DNA of 38,050 nucleotides from Nitrospinota bacterium (lineage in GTDB: Bacteria; Nitrospinota_A; UBA7883; JACRGQ01), in assembly GCA_016212275.1 (NCBI GenBank), contig JACRGR010000074.1, positions 1-38,050 of the forward strand, written 5' to 3'. The notes beneath the pieces are model-generated. The model did no database searches. It saw only the letters and a program-made list of their open reading frames with translations, and was not told the DNA's origin. Both the position numbers and the translations under genes were made by a program. Shown piece after piece: positions 1-7,461 of the stretch; position 1 is the first letter of the stretch; every line of letters starts with the position of its first letter.

Positions 1-1
1 C

Positions 2-67
2 CCGATGGAGACCGTGGGCGGCGTTCACCAGTTCGTGAGCAACGCCATCCAGCTTGGGGACAAATGA
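2..67 (+). CDS. dsrK: DsrK C-terminal end (partial, cut by window edge)
   Basis: Only the last 21 codons are present, ending at the TGA at 65-67; the residues read PMETVGGVHQFVSNAIQLGD before the final Lys. I assign it from that tail, which resembles the C-terminus of DsrK, and from position: small gene, dsrJ, dsrO and dsrP follow at once. DsrK is the HdrD-like iron-sulfur subunit of the DsrMKJOP membrane complex, on the cytoplasmic face, linking quinone and periplasmic electrons to sulfur chemistry with DsrC as the likely partner. The stop overlaps the next start (ATGA), indicating translational coupling. Too little sequence is present to examine catalytic cysteines, so the identity leans on context. 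Confidence 0.6.
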   Translation, partial: PMETVGGVHQFVSNAIQLGDK

Positions 68-252
68 GCAAAAAAGATGAAAAAGAGAAATATGAACAGC
101 ATGTGGCGAGCCGGGGCGGATGCACCCGCACCAATTGGGATCTTCCCTGCGCCAACGTGCGCGAGTGCGGACGGGCGGGCTTTTGCCTCGATAAATACAA
201 AACCGGGCATTTCTCGCGCAAAAGCTTTCTCGCGCGGTTCAGGAAGAAATGA
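64..252 (+). CDS. Small four-cysteine protein between dsrK and dsrJ, unrecognised
   Basis: This 62-residue protein is not one I recognise. It is basic, begins with a lysine-rich stretch, and has four cysteines at 20, 29, 35 and 41, within GGC, LPC, REC and GFC contexts; the rest is hydrophilic and ends in Arg/Lys. There is no signal peptide or membrane segment, so it should be cytoplasmic. It is locked into the operon: its ATG overlaps the dsrK stop by 4 bases, its own stop overlaps the dsrJ ATG, and GGGGA lies just before its start. Four regularly spaced cysteines suggest a zinc or iron-sulfur site, by inference only. In the dsrMKJOP order I know, dsrK is followed directly by dsrJ, so the insertion is unusual. 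It is likely a real gene; its function is unknown. Confidence 0.6.
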   Translation: MSKKDEKEKYEQHVASRGGCTRTNWDLPCANVRECGRAGFCLDKYKTGHFSRKSFLARFRKK

Positions 253-596
253 ATAAGGCGGGCATCGCGGCGGCATTGGCGTTGTTGGCGCTCCTTTCCG
301 CGCCCTTCCTTTACACCGCGGCGGGCAACGGGGTCTTCCACAACCCGCCCAAGCCGGAACTCGTGCTTCCCACGAACGCGCAAAGGTGCATCGAGCCGAC
401 GGAGTTCATGCGTTCAAACCACATGAAACTGCTGGCGCACGAGCGCGACGAGATCGTGCGCAACCACGCCATCGCGCCGCACCACCACATAGAGAACTGC
501 AAGACCTGCCACACCAAACGGGCGGAGTTCTGCGACCGGTGCCATGATTACGCGGGAGTGAAACCGGAATGTTGGGATTGCCACTACCTTCCCTGA
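249..596 (+). CDS. dsrJ: DsrJ, periplasmic triheme cytochrome c of DsrMKJOP
   Basis: At 115 residues it has an uncleaved or cleavable hydrophobic N-terminus (about 5-24) and three haem c motifs: CKTCH (84-88), CDRCH (95-99) and CWDCH (108-112). Cys47, in the segment RCIEPTEFMR, matches the position of the DsrJ cysteine known to ligate one haem in an unusual His/Cys arrangement. DsrJ is the periplasmic electron carrier of the DsrMKJOP complex and works with the ferredoxin DsrO and membrane subunit DsrP encoded next. The start overlaps the stop of the four-cysteine gene. It is somewhat short for the family, mainly in the linker regions. The combination of three haems, conserved Cys47 and gene order makes this assignment strong. 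Confidence 0.9.
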   Translation: MNKAGIAAALALLALLSAPFLYTAAGNGVFHNPPKPELVLPTNAQRCIEPTEFMRSNHMKLLAHERDEIVRNHAIAPHHHIENCKTCHTKRAEFCDRCHDYAGVKPECWDCHYLP

Positions 597-608
597 CGAG
601 GATGAGAG

Positions 609-1346
609 ATGACTGAATTTGACCGACGGACATTGTTGAAGTTCGGGGCCGCCGCCGTTGTTGGCTCGGCGCTCGGCCCCGGTATCACCCTTTTTCAGGC
701 GTTCGCGCGGGACGGGGAAAAACGCGGCCCGTCCAAAATCCGGTGGGGACTGGTGATAGACGCGAACAAATGCACGGCGGACTGCACCGCTTGCACCAAC
801 GCCTGCCGGACGGAAAACAACGTGCCGCTCTTCGGCGACCCGCGCTACGACGGCCATTGGATACGCAAGGTGACGGTAACTCCCAAGACCGAAGGGGCGG
901 TAGGCCGCTCACTCCCCCTGCTGTGCAACCACTGCGAACAGCCGCCATGCCAGCACGTTTGCCCCGTGGCGGCCACCTTCACCCGTGACGACGGCATCGT
1001 GATGATAGACAAGCACCGGTGCATCGGATGCCGGTACTGCATGATCGCCTGCCCGTACAAGGCGCGCACGTTCGTCTTCAAGAACACGGAAAAATGGACG
1101 AACCCCGACGTGCCCAAGCGCGGCAAAGGGGTAGTGGAGAAATGCACCTTCTGCGCGCATCGGATAGACAAAGGGCAGATTCCCGCCTGCGTGGAAGCCT
1201 GCAACAAAGAGGGGGAAAAGGCGATGATCTTCGGGAACCTGAACGACCCGAACAGCGAGATCGTGCAATACATCCGCGCAAACACGCCGAAAGGCATCCG
1301 CGAGGACCTGGGGCTGGAACCGAAAGTGTTTTACAAAGGGATATGA
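609..1346 (+). CDS. dsrO: DsrO, TAT-exported 4Fe-4S ferredoxin subunit
   Basis: This 245-residue protein carries a twin-arginine signal (FDRRTLLKFG, residues 4-13, then a hydrophobic stretch) and several cysteine clusters typical of HybA/DsrO-type four-cluster ferredoxins: one at 55/59/62/66, a CNHCEQPPCQHVC segment, CIGCRYCMIAC, and a later CTFCAHR region. TAT export of the folded iron-sulfur protein places it in the periplasm, where it passes electrons between DsrJ and DsrP. A GAGGATGAG ribosome-binding sequence precedes the ATG. It is separated from dsrJ by 12 bases and from dsrP by 3 bases, so it sits firmly in the operon. NrfC-like ferredoxins are similar, but the dsrJ neighbour settles the name. 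Confidence 0.92.
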   Translation: MTEFDRRTLLKFGAAAVVGSALGPGITLFQAFARDGEKRGPSKIRWGLVIDANKCTADCTACTNACRTENNVPLFGDPRYDGHWIRKVTVTPKTEGAVGRSLPLLCNHCEQPPCQHVCPVAATFTRDDGIVMIDKHRCIGCRYCMIACPYKARTFVFKNTEKWTNPDVPKRGKGVVEKCTFCAHRIDKGQIPACVEACNKEGEKAMIFGNLNDPNSEIVQYIRANTPKGIREDLGLEPKVFYKGI

Positions 1347-1349
1347 CGG

Positions 1350-2549
1350 ATGGAAAAACCGCGCTTCTCCACCATTAAAGGGAACTCGCCGGGATACTAC
1401 GCGCTTGTGACGCTTTTGGGCGCCCTTGCGCTGGCCGGCTTCGCATCGGCGTGGTGCATGTTCTCGCAGGGGCACCACGTCACCGGGATGACCAACGCCA
1501 TCCCGTGGGGGTTTCCCATCGTGATGGCGATCTACCTCATCGGCCTCAGCGCCGGGTCGCTGGTGCTCTCGGCGCTCTCGTCCGTGTTCGGCAAGGCGGA
1601 GTTCAAGCCGTTTTCGCGCATCGCCGCGCTTTTGGCCGCCCTGCTCCTTATCGGCGCGCTGATGTGCATCATCCTCGATTGGGGAAAACCGGAACGGATA
1701 CTGATCCCGTTTTATTCCATGAACCCACGCTCCATGTTCTCGCTGAACGGAATGCTGTACTCCACCTACATCGGCATCTGCTTTGTGTACCTGTGGGCGA
1801 TGTTCAACGACAAGGAAAAGCTGGTAAAGCTCCTCGGCTTCGTGGCCGTGTTCTGGGCGGTGCTGGTGCATAGCGGCACCGGCGCCATTTTCGGTTTCGT
1901 GGGGGCGCGCGAACTGTACCACTCTCCCCTCCTGCCGCCCAGCTTCATATCCGCCGCGCTTTCGTCCGGCACGGCGCTGATGATCATCGTGCTGTACCTC
2001 ACGTTCCGCTGGACCGGCAGGACGCTGGACGAGGCGCTTTTAAAAAAGCTCGGGTTCTACCTCGCAATGTTCATCGCTGTGGTCGCGTACTTCGTGTTCA
2101 TCGAGAACGTCACGCGCTCCTACTGGCCCGCCAACTACGAAGTGCAGAAATTCCTCCTGCTCTCCGCCAACAAGTATTCGCTGGTATTTTGGCTGGGGAT
2201 GGTCGGTTGCGGACTGGTGTTCCCCTTCCTCATCTTGATCAATCCCGCCACGGGAAAGTCCATCGGCTGGATACTCGCCGCCTCCGCGCTCGTGATCATC
2301 GGCGTGCTGGCGGAGCGGTACGTTATCGTCATCCCCGGACAGGTGCTCCCGATGGAGCTGTTCCCCGGCATGACGGTGACGAGCGAATTCCAGGACGGCG
2401 TGGTGAACGATTATTCGGTGAGCCTCACGGAAGCGTTGTTCGGGCTGGGCATCGCGGGGTTTGTGTTCTTTTTGTACGTCGTGGCGCTACGGTTCTTCGA
2501 ACTGGTGCCGGAAAAGGCGGTAGCCGCGGGTGAAGAGGGCGTGAAATGA
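1350..2549 (+). CDS. dsrP: DsrP, NrfD/PsrC-family quinone-interacting membrane subunit
   Basis: The 399-residue protein is almost entirely hydrophobic, with about ten membrane segments, for example at residues 18-37, 47-67 and 84-107, matching the NrfD/PsrC/DsrP family in length and layout. It would exchange electrons between the quinone pool and the periplasmic ferredoxin DsrO. It follows dsrO by three bases. No cofactor motif is expected in this subunit. After its stop a 64-base gap with a strong GAAGGAGGG ribosome-binding site leads to the multihaem cytochrome gene, with no obvious terminator, so the cytochrome may be on the same transcript. Assignment to NrfD-like proteins is certain; the name DsrP comes from the neighbours. 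Confidence 0.9.
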   Translation: MEKPRFSTIKGNSPGYYALVTLLGALALAGFASAWCMFSQGHHVTGMTNAIPWGFPIVMAIYLIGLSAGSLVLSALSSVFGKAEFKPFSRIAALLAALLLIGALMCIILDWGKPERILIPFYSMNPRSMFSLNGMLYSTYIGICFVYLWAMFNDKEKLVKLLGFVAVFWAVLVHSGTGAIFGFVGARELYHSPLLPPSFISAALSSGTALMIIVLYLTFRWTGRTLDEALLKKLGFYLAMFIAVVAYFVFIENVTRSYWPANYEVQKFLLLSANKYSLVFWLGMVGCGLVFPFLILINPATGKSIGWILAASALVIIGVLAERYVIVIPGQVLPMELFPGMTVTSEFQDGVVNDYSVSLTEALFGLGIAGFVFFLYVVALRFFELVPEKAVAAGEEGVK

Positions 2550-2613
2550 CGGGAAGGCGAATATGGACGCCGGTTCCGTCGAAGGGGTTAAACTTTATTG
2601 AAGGAGGGCATCT

Positions 2614-4986
2614 ATGGCAAACTGGCTGAAACGAACGCCAAAGACCATGGAACGAACCCGTTTTCCCGTATGGCTTTTCGCCATCGGGCTGGCGGCGTCG
2701 TTCCTTGGCTTTGCGCCGCCGGGAGCGAACGCGGCGGACAAGGATGGGCACGATTATGTGATCTCCATCAACTATGAACTGGGGATGCACTGCACGGGAT
2801 TCGATTTCTCGTACTGTTGCGTGCTCCCCCCGTACAACAGCATCCAGTCGCAAGTGGTGAAACACGGCAAGTTCGGCGGCAAGGATCAACTGCCGAAACT
2901 TCTGCTGGCCGACCCGAAAGACCCGGAAGTGCTGGTGGACGGCAACAACCGCTACAAGCTCCACTACGAGCATGTGGGAAACTCCTACGCCGAAGGCAAT
3001 AAGATGGCGTATTGGAACGTGCCGTTCGACATCAACGGCAACGGCAACCCGTATGAGGCGGGCGAGAACGTGGCGAACGCCTATTTCCGCCACCTGTATG
3101 TGTACGCCGACCTGGAAGGCTCGAACCCCAAAAAGACCAGCGCCGACAAGGACAAGCTCCGCGTGGGCGTGGAGATACCGGTGAAGCAGGATGCGGGGCC
3201 GACCGGCCAGCCGGTTTCCAACGGCTACCTGAAAAACGCCGGCGACAAGGGGACCATCGTGTTCACCAAAAGCCCGGTGCTGGACAACGTGCCGATCGTG
3301 CTCACCAATCCCGGCATTTGGGAAGCGCTCGGCCTGCCGCTCACCCCGTTCGCCGATAAGGACGCGGCAAAGGGGCTGATGAAGCTGGAAGAAACGGACA
3401 TTCAGCCGTACCAGCTCGCGCGCGTGACGATGGTGGACGCGAAAACCGGCAAAGCGGTGATGGACTCTTCGGGCAAGCCGGTCTCCTACACCGGCACCAA
3501 CCCGATAGACGTGCCGAACTGCTACAACTGCCATTCCAACGCGAACGCCAACGGCGCGAAGTACGGCAAGTTCAAAGGCGAATACGCCTACTGGAAGGGC
3601 ATCGGCGCTTCCGACTGGTTCGCCAAGCTAAAGGCGACCGCCATCTCCATCATGGAAATACATGACGACAAGCACGGCACCGATTTCCTGAAAGGGTACA
3701 GCGCCACGGCCACCGGCAACCGCCTGGGCCGCCAGCCGGTGCTCTGCCAGGAATGCCATGCGGACAACGTCATCGGCAGGCTCTCCTCCAAGACCGTGGG
3801 CGAAGCCGTCCCCGGCGCGAAGGACGACGACAATGGCCGCCTCATAATGCCTTTGACCGAGGCGATCCACTCGGTACACCAGAAGATACGCCCGATGTCC
3901 GATTCGCAGGGCCGCACTGGCTCCTGCCAGGGATGCCATCCGGCGCACCGGTTCGACCGGAGCATGGCGGGCTACCCGATCACCACGAGCGGCGAGAACG
4001 GATACGCGAAAGCGGATAACCGCGACGCGGCTGGCGGCTGTTTCGTGGGGCGCGACGCGCATTCCAACGCGAGCATCAGGAAAGAGCTTGGTGAAACCGG
4101 GCCGCACCTGAACGCCATCGGGCAATATCTGGAAAAGAACGTGGTGTATGAAAAGGGCAAGTACAAAGGGCTGTGGTGCACCAACTGCCACAACCAGCTT
4201 ACCCGCGAACTGTATGAACGCGACAACCTGAAAAGCGCGTTCAACCCGTCCGACAAGGAAACGATCCGCGGCAAATCGCTCGACCAGATAGCGAAGGCCA
4301 TCGGCGTTACCGAAGCGGAACTGGTAAACAAGTATATCGATCCGAAGGTCCCGCTGACCGGCGAGGATAAGGACAGCGGCGTAATGCTCACCTGGGGCAA
4401 GAAGCGGCTGGTGCCTTCCATCGCGGTCATCGCCATTGAAAATGGCGGACCGGTGGTCAGCAAGGACGCCGACGGCGACGTGAGCGTGAGCATCCTATCG
4501 GCCAACCCGAGCGACGCGCCGAAGATCAAGAACGGCCTCGCCGTTCCGTATGAAGCGGCCACGCACGGGCGCGACTACTGGCTCTCCGCCGGCGCGCCGC
4601 ACTGCGCGGACTGCCACGCGGCGCCGTTCGTCGAGGGCCAAGGTGGAGTGGCTTTCCCGATCAATCAGCCGGGCAAGTACTCGCTCATGCGCTACTCGAA
4701 GGGACATTCGGGGTTGGCCTGCCAGGCGTGCCACGAATCCATCCACGGCCTCTACCCCGCGAACCCGAAGGTGGACCAGACCACCTACAAACAGGCGGGC
4801 ATGATGAACACCGACGGGAGCCACGGCCCCGTGAAGTGCGCCTCGTGCCACGTTGTGAACGGCGGCGGTGTGCCGAAGATCGCGGAGAACCGCGAGTATA
4901 ACGGCAAGAAGATCGGTAACGACTTCAAAGCCGCGGTTGCGTTCATGCACGCGACCGCGCCGGACCTTGGCGGGAAAAACCCGTAA
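2614..4986 (+). CDS. Exported seven-haem cytochrome c with long haem-free N-terminal domain
   Basis: The 790-residue precursor has an N-terminal signal peptide (hydrophobic core about residues 17-37, likely cut after GANA). Seven CXXCH motifs are visible: CYNCH near 302, CQECH near 377, CQGCH near 438, CTNCH near 521, CADCH near 665, CQACH near 703 and CASCH near 743. The first 300 residues hold no haem motif but include a cysteine-containing stretch (GMHCTGFDFSYCCVLPPYNS). It should act in the periplasm or on the outer surface as an electron conduit or a multihaem reductase. Its place directly after dsrP and before a terminator suggests electron exchange with the Dsr complex, which is inference. 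Translation could also begin at the ATG for residue 12. I do not recognise a named family. Confidence 0.85.
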   Translation: MANWLKRTPKTMERTRFPVWLFAIGLAASFLGFAPPGANAADKDGHDYVISINYELGMHCTGFDFSYCCVLPPYNSIQSQVVKHGKFGGKDQLPKLLLADPKDPEVLVDGNNRYKLHYEHVGNSYAEGNKMAYWNVPFDINGNGNPYEAGENVANAYFRHLYVYADLEGSNPKKTSADKDKLRVGVEIPVKQDAGPTGQPVSNGYLKNAGDKGTIVFTKSPVLDNVPIVLTNPGIWEALGLPLTPFADKDAAKGLMKLEETDIQPYQLARVTMVDAKTGKAVMDSSGKPVSYTGTNPIDVPNCYNCHSNANANGAKYGKFKGEYAYWKGIGASDWFAKLKATAISIMEIHDDKHGTDFLKGYSATATGNRLGRQPVLCQECHADNVIGRLSSKTVGEAVPGAKDDDNGRLIMPLTEAIHSVHQKIRPMSDSQGRTGSCQGCHPAHRFDRSMAGYPITTSGENGYAKADNRDAAGGCFVGRDAHSNASIRKELGETGPHLNAIGQYLEKNVVYEKGKYKGLWCTNCHNQLTRELYERDNLKSAFNPSDKETIRGKSLDQIAKAIGVTEAELVNKYIDPKVPLTGEDKDSGVMLTWGKKRLVPSIAVIAIENGGPVVSKDADGDVSVSILSANPSDAPKIKNGLAVPYEAATHGRDYWLSAGAPHCADCHAAPFVEGQGGVAFPINQPGKYSLMRYSKGHSGLACQACHESIHGLYPANPKVDQTTYKQAGMMNTDGSHGPVKCASCHVVNGGGVPKIAENREYNGKKIGNDFKAAVAFMHATAPDLGGKNP

Positions 4987-5008
4987 GAACCGGCAGTTTG
5001 TTATTGAA

Positions 5009-5045
5009 GTGGCCGGTGGCGAATGCCGCCGGCCACCTTATTTTG
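5009..5045 (+). terminator. Rho-independent terminator after the dsr/cytochrome operon
   Basis: Arms GTGGCCGGTGGC (5009-5020) and GCCGCCGGCCAC (5025-5036) form a 12-bp stem with one G-U pair and a four-base loop, followed by the T-rich run CTTATTTTGGTTTT. It lies 23 bases after the cytochrome stop and reads in the same direction, so it likely ends the dsr transcript. Confidence 0.8.
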
Positions 5046-5069
5046 GTTTTCGGACAAGAATTAGGAAGA

Positions 5070-6455
5070 ATGATGACTGATTTAACCACTGAGACACAGA
5101 CACACGGTAGGACAGGCAATCTTGCCTGTCATTGCACCCGGTTATTTGCCGCTTCGCGGCAACGACAGACAGGATTGTCTGCCCCACCAACACTCTTTCC
5201 CCTCAGTGCCTCCGTGTCTCTGTGGCTATTCCTCACTTTTTTCACCCCGGCATACGCCCAAGCCCAAACGCCCGCGGCGAAAGTGGGCGACCGGATAATC
5301 ACGCTCGAAGAACTGCAAAAGACCATCGCCAGCACCCCCTACGGCCTGCCGGACGCACAACAGGCAAAGCCGGAGGACAAGCTGGCCATGCTCCAGATAT
5401 TGACAGGGATGATAGACGCGGAACTTCTTTACGATGAAGCGGTCGCGTTGAAGATCACCCAATCCGCATCGTATCTGGAAGATGTGCGTCTATACCGGAA
5501 CAGCTTGCTGGCAGACCGCTACCGCCAGAAACTCGCGGCGCAAGCGCAATCGGTGGATCCCGAAGAGGTGAAAAAGCTGGCAAAGGAGAAATCCGTTTCG
5601 GAATCCGCCGCAAAATCGGTTTTGGTGAACGAACGGCGGAAGATGCTGGCATCGTCCGAAACCAACCGGCTTTTCGGGAAATTCAAGGTGGAGTACTCTC
5701 CCGCCCTCGCCAAAACCGCGATTGAAAAATACAAGGACACTGACAAACTGGTGACCTCATCGGCATTCACCGTCACCTTCCGCGATGTGAAGAACCTCCT
5801 CCGCGATTCGGGCAATACCAAAAACGCATTGCTGGACATACTCGCCCAATATGTGGAGCAGGAGCTTTTCGCGGCGCAGGCCCAAGAGGACAAGCTTGGT
5901 GAACAGATAATCGCCGACATGCGCGAATATGAAAAGAACCTCGCGGTGACGATACTTCGCGGGCAGTTGGAACAGAAATTCGCCCCGTCGAAAACTGACA
6001 TTAAGAAATACCTGAAGGAGAATGACTACCTACGCCACAAGCCGCAGACCATCACCGCTCTGATGATCGTGTCAAAAACCGAGGAGGAAGCGAACGGCAT
6101 CAGGCAAAAACTCATGGCGGGCGGGAACTTCTTTGAGATCGCCTCGGAACAATCCATTGCGCCGAATGCAAACGCGAACGCCGGGCGGATTGACCCGATA
6201 TCGGTTGGCGACCGTCCCTATTCGTCAATGGACAAGGCATTGCTGGCGTTGAAACCGGGAGAAATCTCAAAACCCCTGAAAGGCGCAAAAGGCTACAGCC
6301 TCTTTAAGCTGGTGAACGTCACTCCGCGCGAGTTGAGAAACGCGGGTGAGATGAAAGAGGATGCCCGGAAAACGATCCTCAACCAAAGGCTGGCGGACCA
6401 CATTGACACACTCCGCCAATCCACGAAGGTGGAGATTTACCCGTTCAACCATTAG
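5070..6455 (+). CDS. Exported SurA/parvulin-type peptidyl-prolyl isomerase
   Basis: From the ATG at 5070 the protein has 461 residues; ATG 5073 and GTG 5213 are alternatives. A hydrophobic stretch followed by TPAYAQA gives a Sec signal peptide cut near residue 67, an unusually late position because the first ~50 residues are encoded by the inserted repeat element. The mature part has a helical SurA-like N-terminal region (EELQKTIASTPYG and following) and a parvulin domain in about the last 120 residues (TITALMIVSKTEEEANGIRQ, then FEIASEQS, then LKPGEISKPL). It would fold outer-membrane or periplasmic proteins. Sitting after the multihaem cytochrome but beyond its terminator, it may assist exported cytochromes. 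The 3' end converges on the hicB-like gene 13 bases away. Confidence 0.75.
   Translation: MMTDLTTETQTHGRTGNLACHCTRLFAASRQRQTGLSAPPTLFPLSASVSLWLFLTFFTPAYAQAQTPAAKVGDRIITLEELQKTIASTPYGLPDAQQAKPEDKLAMLQILTGMIDAELLYDEAVALKITQSASYLEDVRLYRNSLLADRYRQKLAAQAQSVDPEEVKKLAKEKSVSESAAKSVLVNERRKMLASSETNRLFGKFKVEYSPALAKTAIEKYKDTDKLVTSSAFTVTFRDVKNLLRDSGNTKNALLDILAQYVEQELFAAQAQEDKLGEQIIADMREYEKNLAVTILRGQLEQKFAPSKTDIKKYLKENDYLRHKPQTITALMIVSKTEEEANGIRQKLMAGGNFFEIASEQSIAPNANANAGRIDPISVGDRPYSSMDKALLALKPGEISKPLKGAKGYSLFKLVNVTPRELRNAGEMKEDARKTILNQRLADHIDTLRQSTKVEIYPFNH
5081..5230. mobile_element. MITE-like inverted-repeat element inside the start of the chaperone gene
   Basis: Imperfect terminal inverted repeats of about 20 bases, 5086-5105 (CCACTGAGACACAGACACAC) and 5206-5225, match at 16 of 20 positions when one is reverse-complemented. 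Between them lie three hairpins: 5111-5130 (GACAGGCAA arms), 5146-5162 (TTGCCGC arms) and 5166-5181 (CAGACA arms). No transposase is encoded, so this is a miniature, non-autonomous or REP-like element. The reading frame of the exported chaperone runs through all of it. I recall similar accacagagacacagag-type repeats in other environmental genomes, but family membership needs a genome-wide search. Confidence 0.6.
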
Positions 6456-6468
6456 GGATTTAGAGGCA

Positions 6469-6681
6469 CTACGCGAACATTAACCGATGCCCCCTTGGTT
6501 CGGGAACCGGATCGCCAAATTCGTTGGCGGTATCTATCCATAACTTGATAGCGTCTTTAGCGTTTTTCAACGCCTCATCATAGGTATTGCCATGCGCCGA
6601 ACAACCGGCCAATTCCGGCACTTCGGCGATATAGACATTATCTTGTGTATCCCAATAAATAATGATTTCGTACTTGTACAT
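6469..6681 (-). CDS. HicB-like antitoxin-family protein, no HicA partner
   Basis: The 70-residue protein begins MYKYEIIIYWD and contains the HicB signature of a small antitoxin-like fold: VYIAEVPELAGCSAHG followed by YDEALKNAKDAIKLWID. I chose the ATG at 6681 because GGAGG lies about nine bases upstream and the family starts here; a longer reading frame upstream lacks HicB character. HicB normally neutralises the mRNA-cleaving toxin HicA, usually encoded adjacent. No HicA-like frame with its conserved histidine is present on either side, and there is no C-terminal DNA-binding extension. It is therefore an orphan, perhaps partnered with a distant HicA or retained for another role. Confidence 0.75.
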   Translation of the reverse strand: MYKYEIIIYWDTQDNVYIAEVPELAGCSAHGNTYDEALKNAKDAIKLWIDTANEFGDPVPEPRGHRLMFA

Positions 6682-6861
6682 CACGAATCGCCTCCGTGAA
6701 TATTCGCATCCGATGCGCCTCGCAAGACTTGATCCAGTATTTTCCCCGGTTTGACCACAAGGGCAATTTACCGACAGTGCACGCAAAATGCAACGGTCTT
6801 TTCATATTTGGGAAAGTGGAGAAATAAGGGATTCAATACAGCGGCCCGGCTTCCGCAAGTA

Positions 6862-6951
6862 ATTCCGGTTCCCGCGAAGAAACGGGAACCGGAATAGTGC
6901 CTTCATTCAGCTTGCGTCCCGATGGACGCAAGGACAGACTAAAGTCTGTCC
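6862..6951. repeat. Cluster of three perfect hairpins (REP-like)
   Basis: Three perfect inverted repeats lie in 90 bases: 13-bp arms ATTCCGGTTCCCG at 6862-6874 and 6883-6895; 9-bp arms CTTGCGTCC at 6911-6919 and 6924-6932; and 9-bp arms GGACAGACT at 6932-6940 and 6943-6951. None is followed by a T-run on either strand, so they are poor intrinsic terminators. The last resembles hairpins in the element at 5081-5230, including an adjoining CCCACC, which suggests a dispersed repeat family. The cluster fills the gap between the end of the DsrE-family gene and the start of hicB; the transcript of the minus-strand sulfur operon would end in it. Confidence 0.7.
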
Positions 6952-6966
6952 CACCAATCTTCCTTC

Positions 6967-7452
6967 CTAGAACGCGAGGGAAATATCGGAGTCCGCGGCG
7001 TAATCGAGGAAGGTGGCCGCGCCTCCTATCTCGATGCCGTCAACAAAATCCTCTTTTTTCACTCCCATCACGTCCATCGTCATCTGGCACCCTATCATCC
7101 GCACCCCGGACTTGATGCACATCTCCAAAAGTTTTTGGTACGAGGCGACGCCCGCCTTGTCCATCCAGCTTTTCATCATCAGAGTGGCGATGTCGGTCAT
7201 GCCGGGCAACATGCCCACGATGTTCGGCACCCGGAAGTTGCCCACCGGGGCCGGCGCCGCCGGGTTCGCTATCGGCGATACCTTCAAATTCGAGTTCTTC
7301 TTGATTATCTCCAACCCGTAGAAGGAGAAGAATATCGCCGCTTCCATATCCATCGCCACCGCCGCGCTCGCCAATATCAGCGGCGGATAGGCCTGGTCCA
7401 TCGTTCCGTTCAGCGCGATGATCGCTATCCGTTTCGGTCTTTCTTCGCTCAT
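6967..7452 (-). CDS. DsrE/DsrF-like (DsrE2-type) sulfur-carrier family protein
   Basis: The 161-residue protein starts with RIAIIALNGTMDQAYPPLIL and ends with a segment GVRMIGCQMTMDVMGVKKED, whose Cys122 in a C-x-M-x-M-D-x-M-G setting matches the conserved cysteine of DsrE2-type proteins. Moderately hydrophobic stretches (24-44) are also typical of that group. Family members bind sulfane sulfur as a cysteine persulfide and exchange it with TusA. That TusA is encoded 9 bases upstream in the same operon supports the role strongly. It is the last gene of the minus-strand operon of permease, kinase, regulator, tusA and this gene. Which exact DsrE subfamily it belongs to is less certain than the fold. 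Confidence 0.85.
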   Translation of the reverse strand: MSEERPKRIAIIALNGTMDQAYPPLILASAAVAMDMEAAIFFSFYGLEIIKKNSNLKVSPIANPAAPAPVGNFRVPNIVGMLPGMTDIATLMMKSWMDKAGVASYQKLLEMCIKSGVRMIGCQMTMDVMGVKKEDFVDGIEIGGAATFLDYAADSDISLAF

Positions 7453-7461
7453 GATCCCCCC

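Noticed and set aside
2425..3534. Long minus-strand frame across dsrP and the cytochrome gene
   Set aside because: It spans two real genes and the gap between them, has no family resemblance and no start signal.
6862..6951. Intrinsic terminators of the sulfur-carrier operon
   Set aside because: Stems are perfect, but no T-run follows on either strand; described instead as REP-like repeats.
6682..6966. Possible hicA gene or a second part of a toxin-antitoxin module
   Set aside because: No short frame with the HicA double-stranded-RNA-binding-like pattern and conserved His; the stretch is mainly hairpins.
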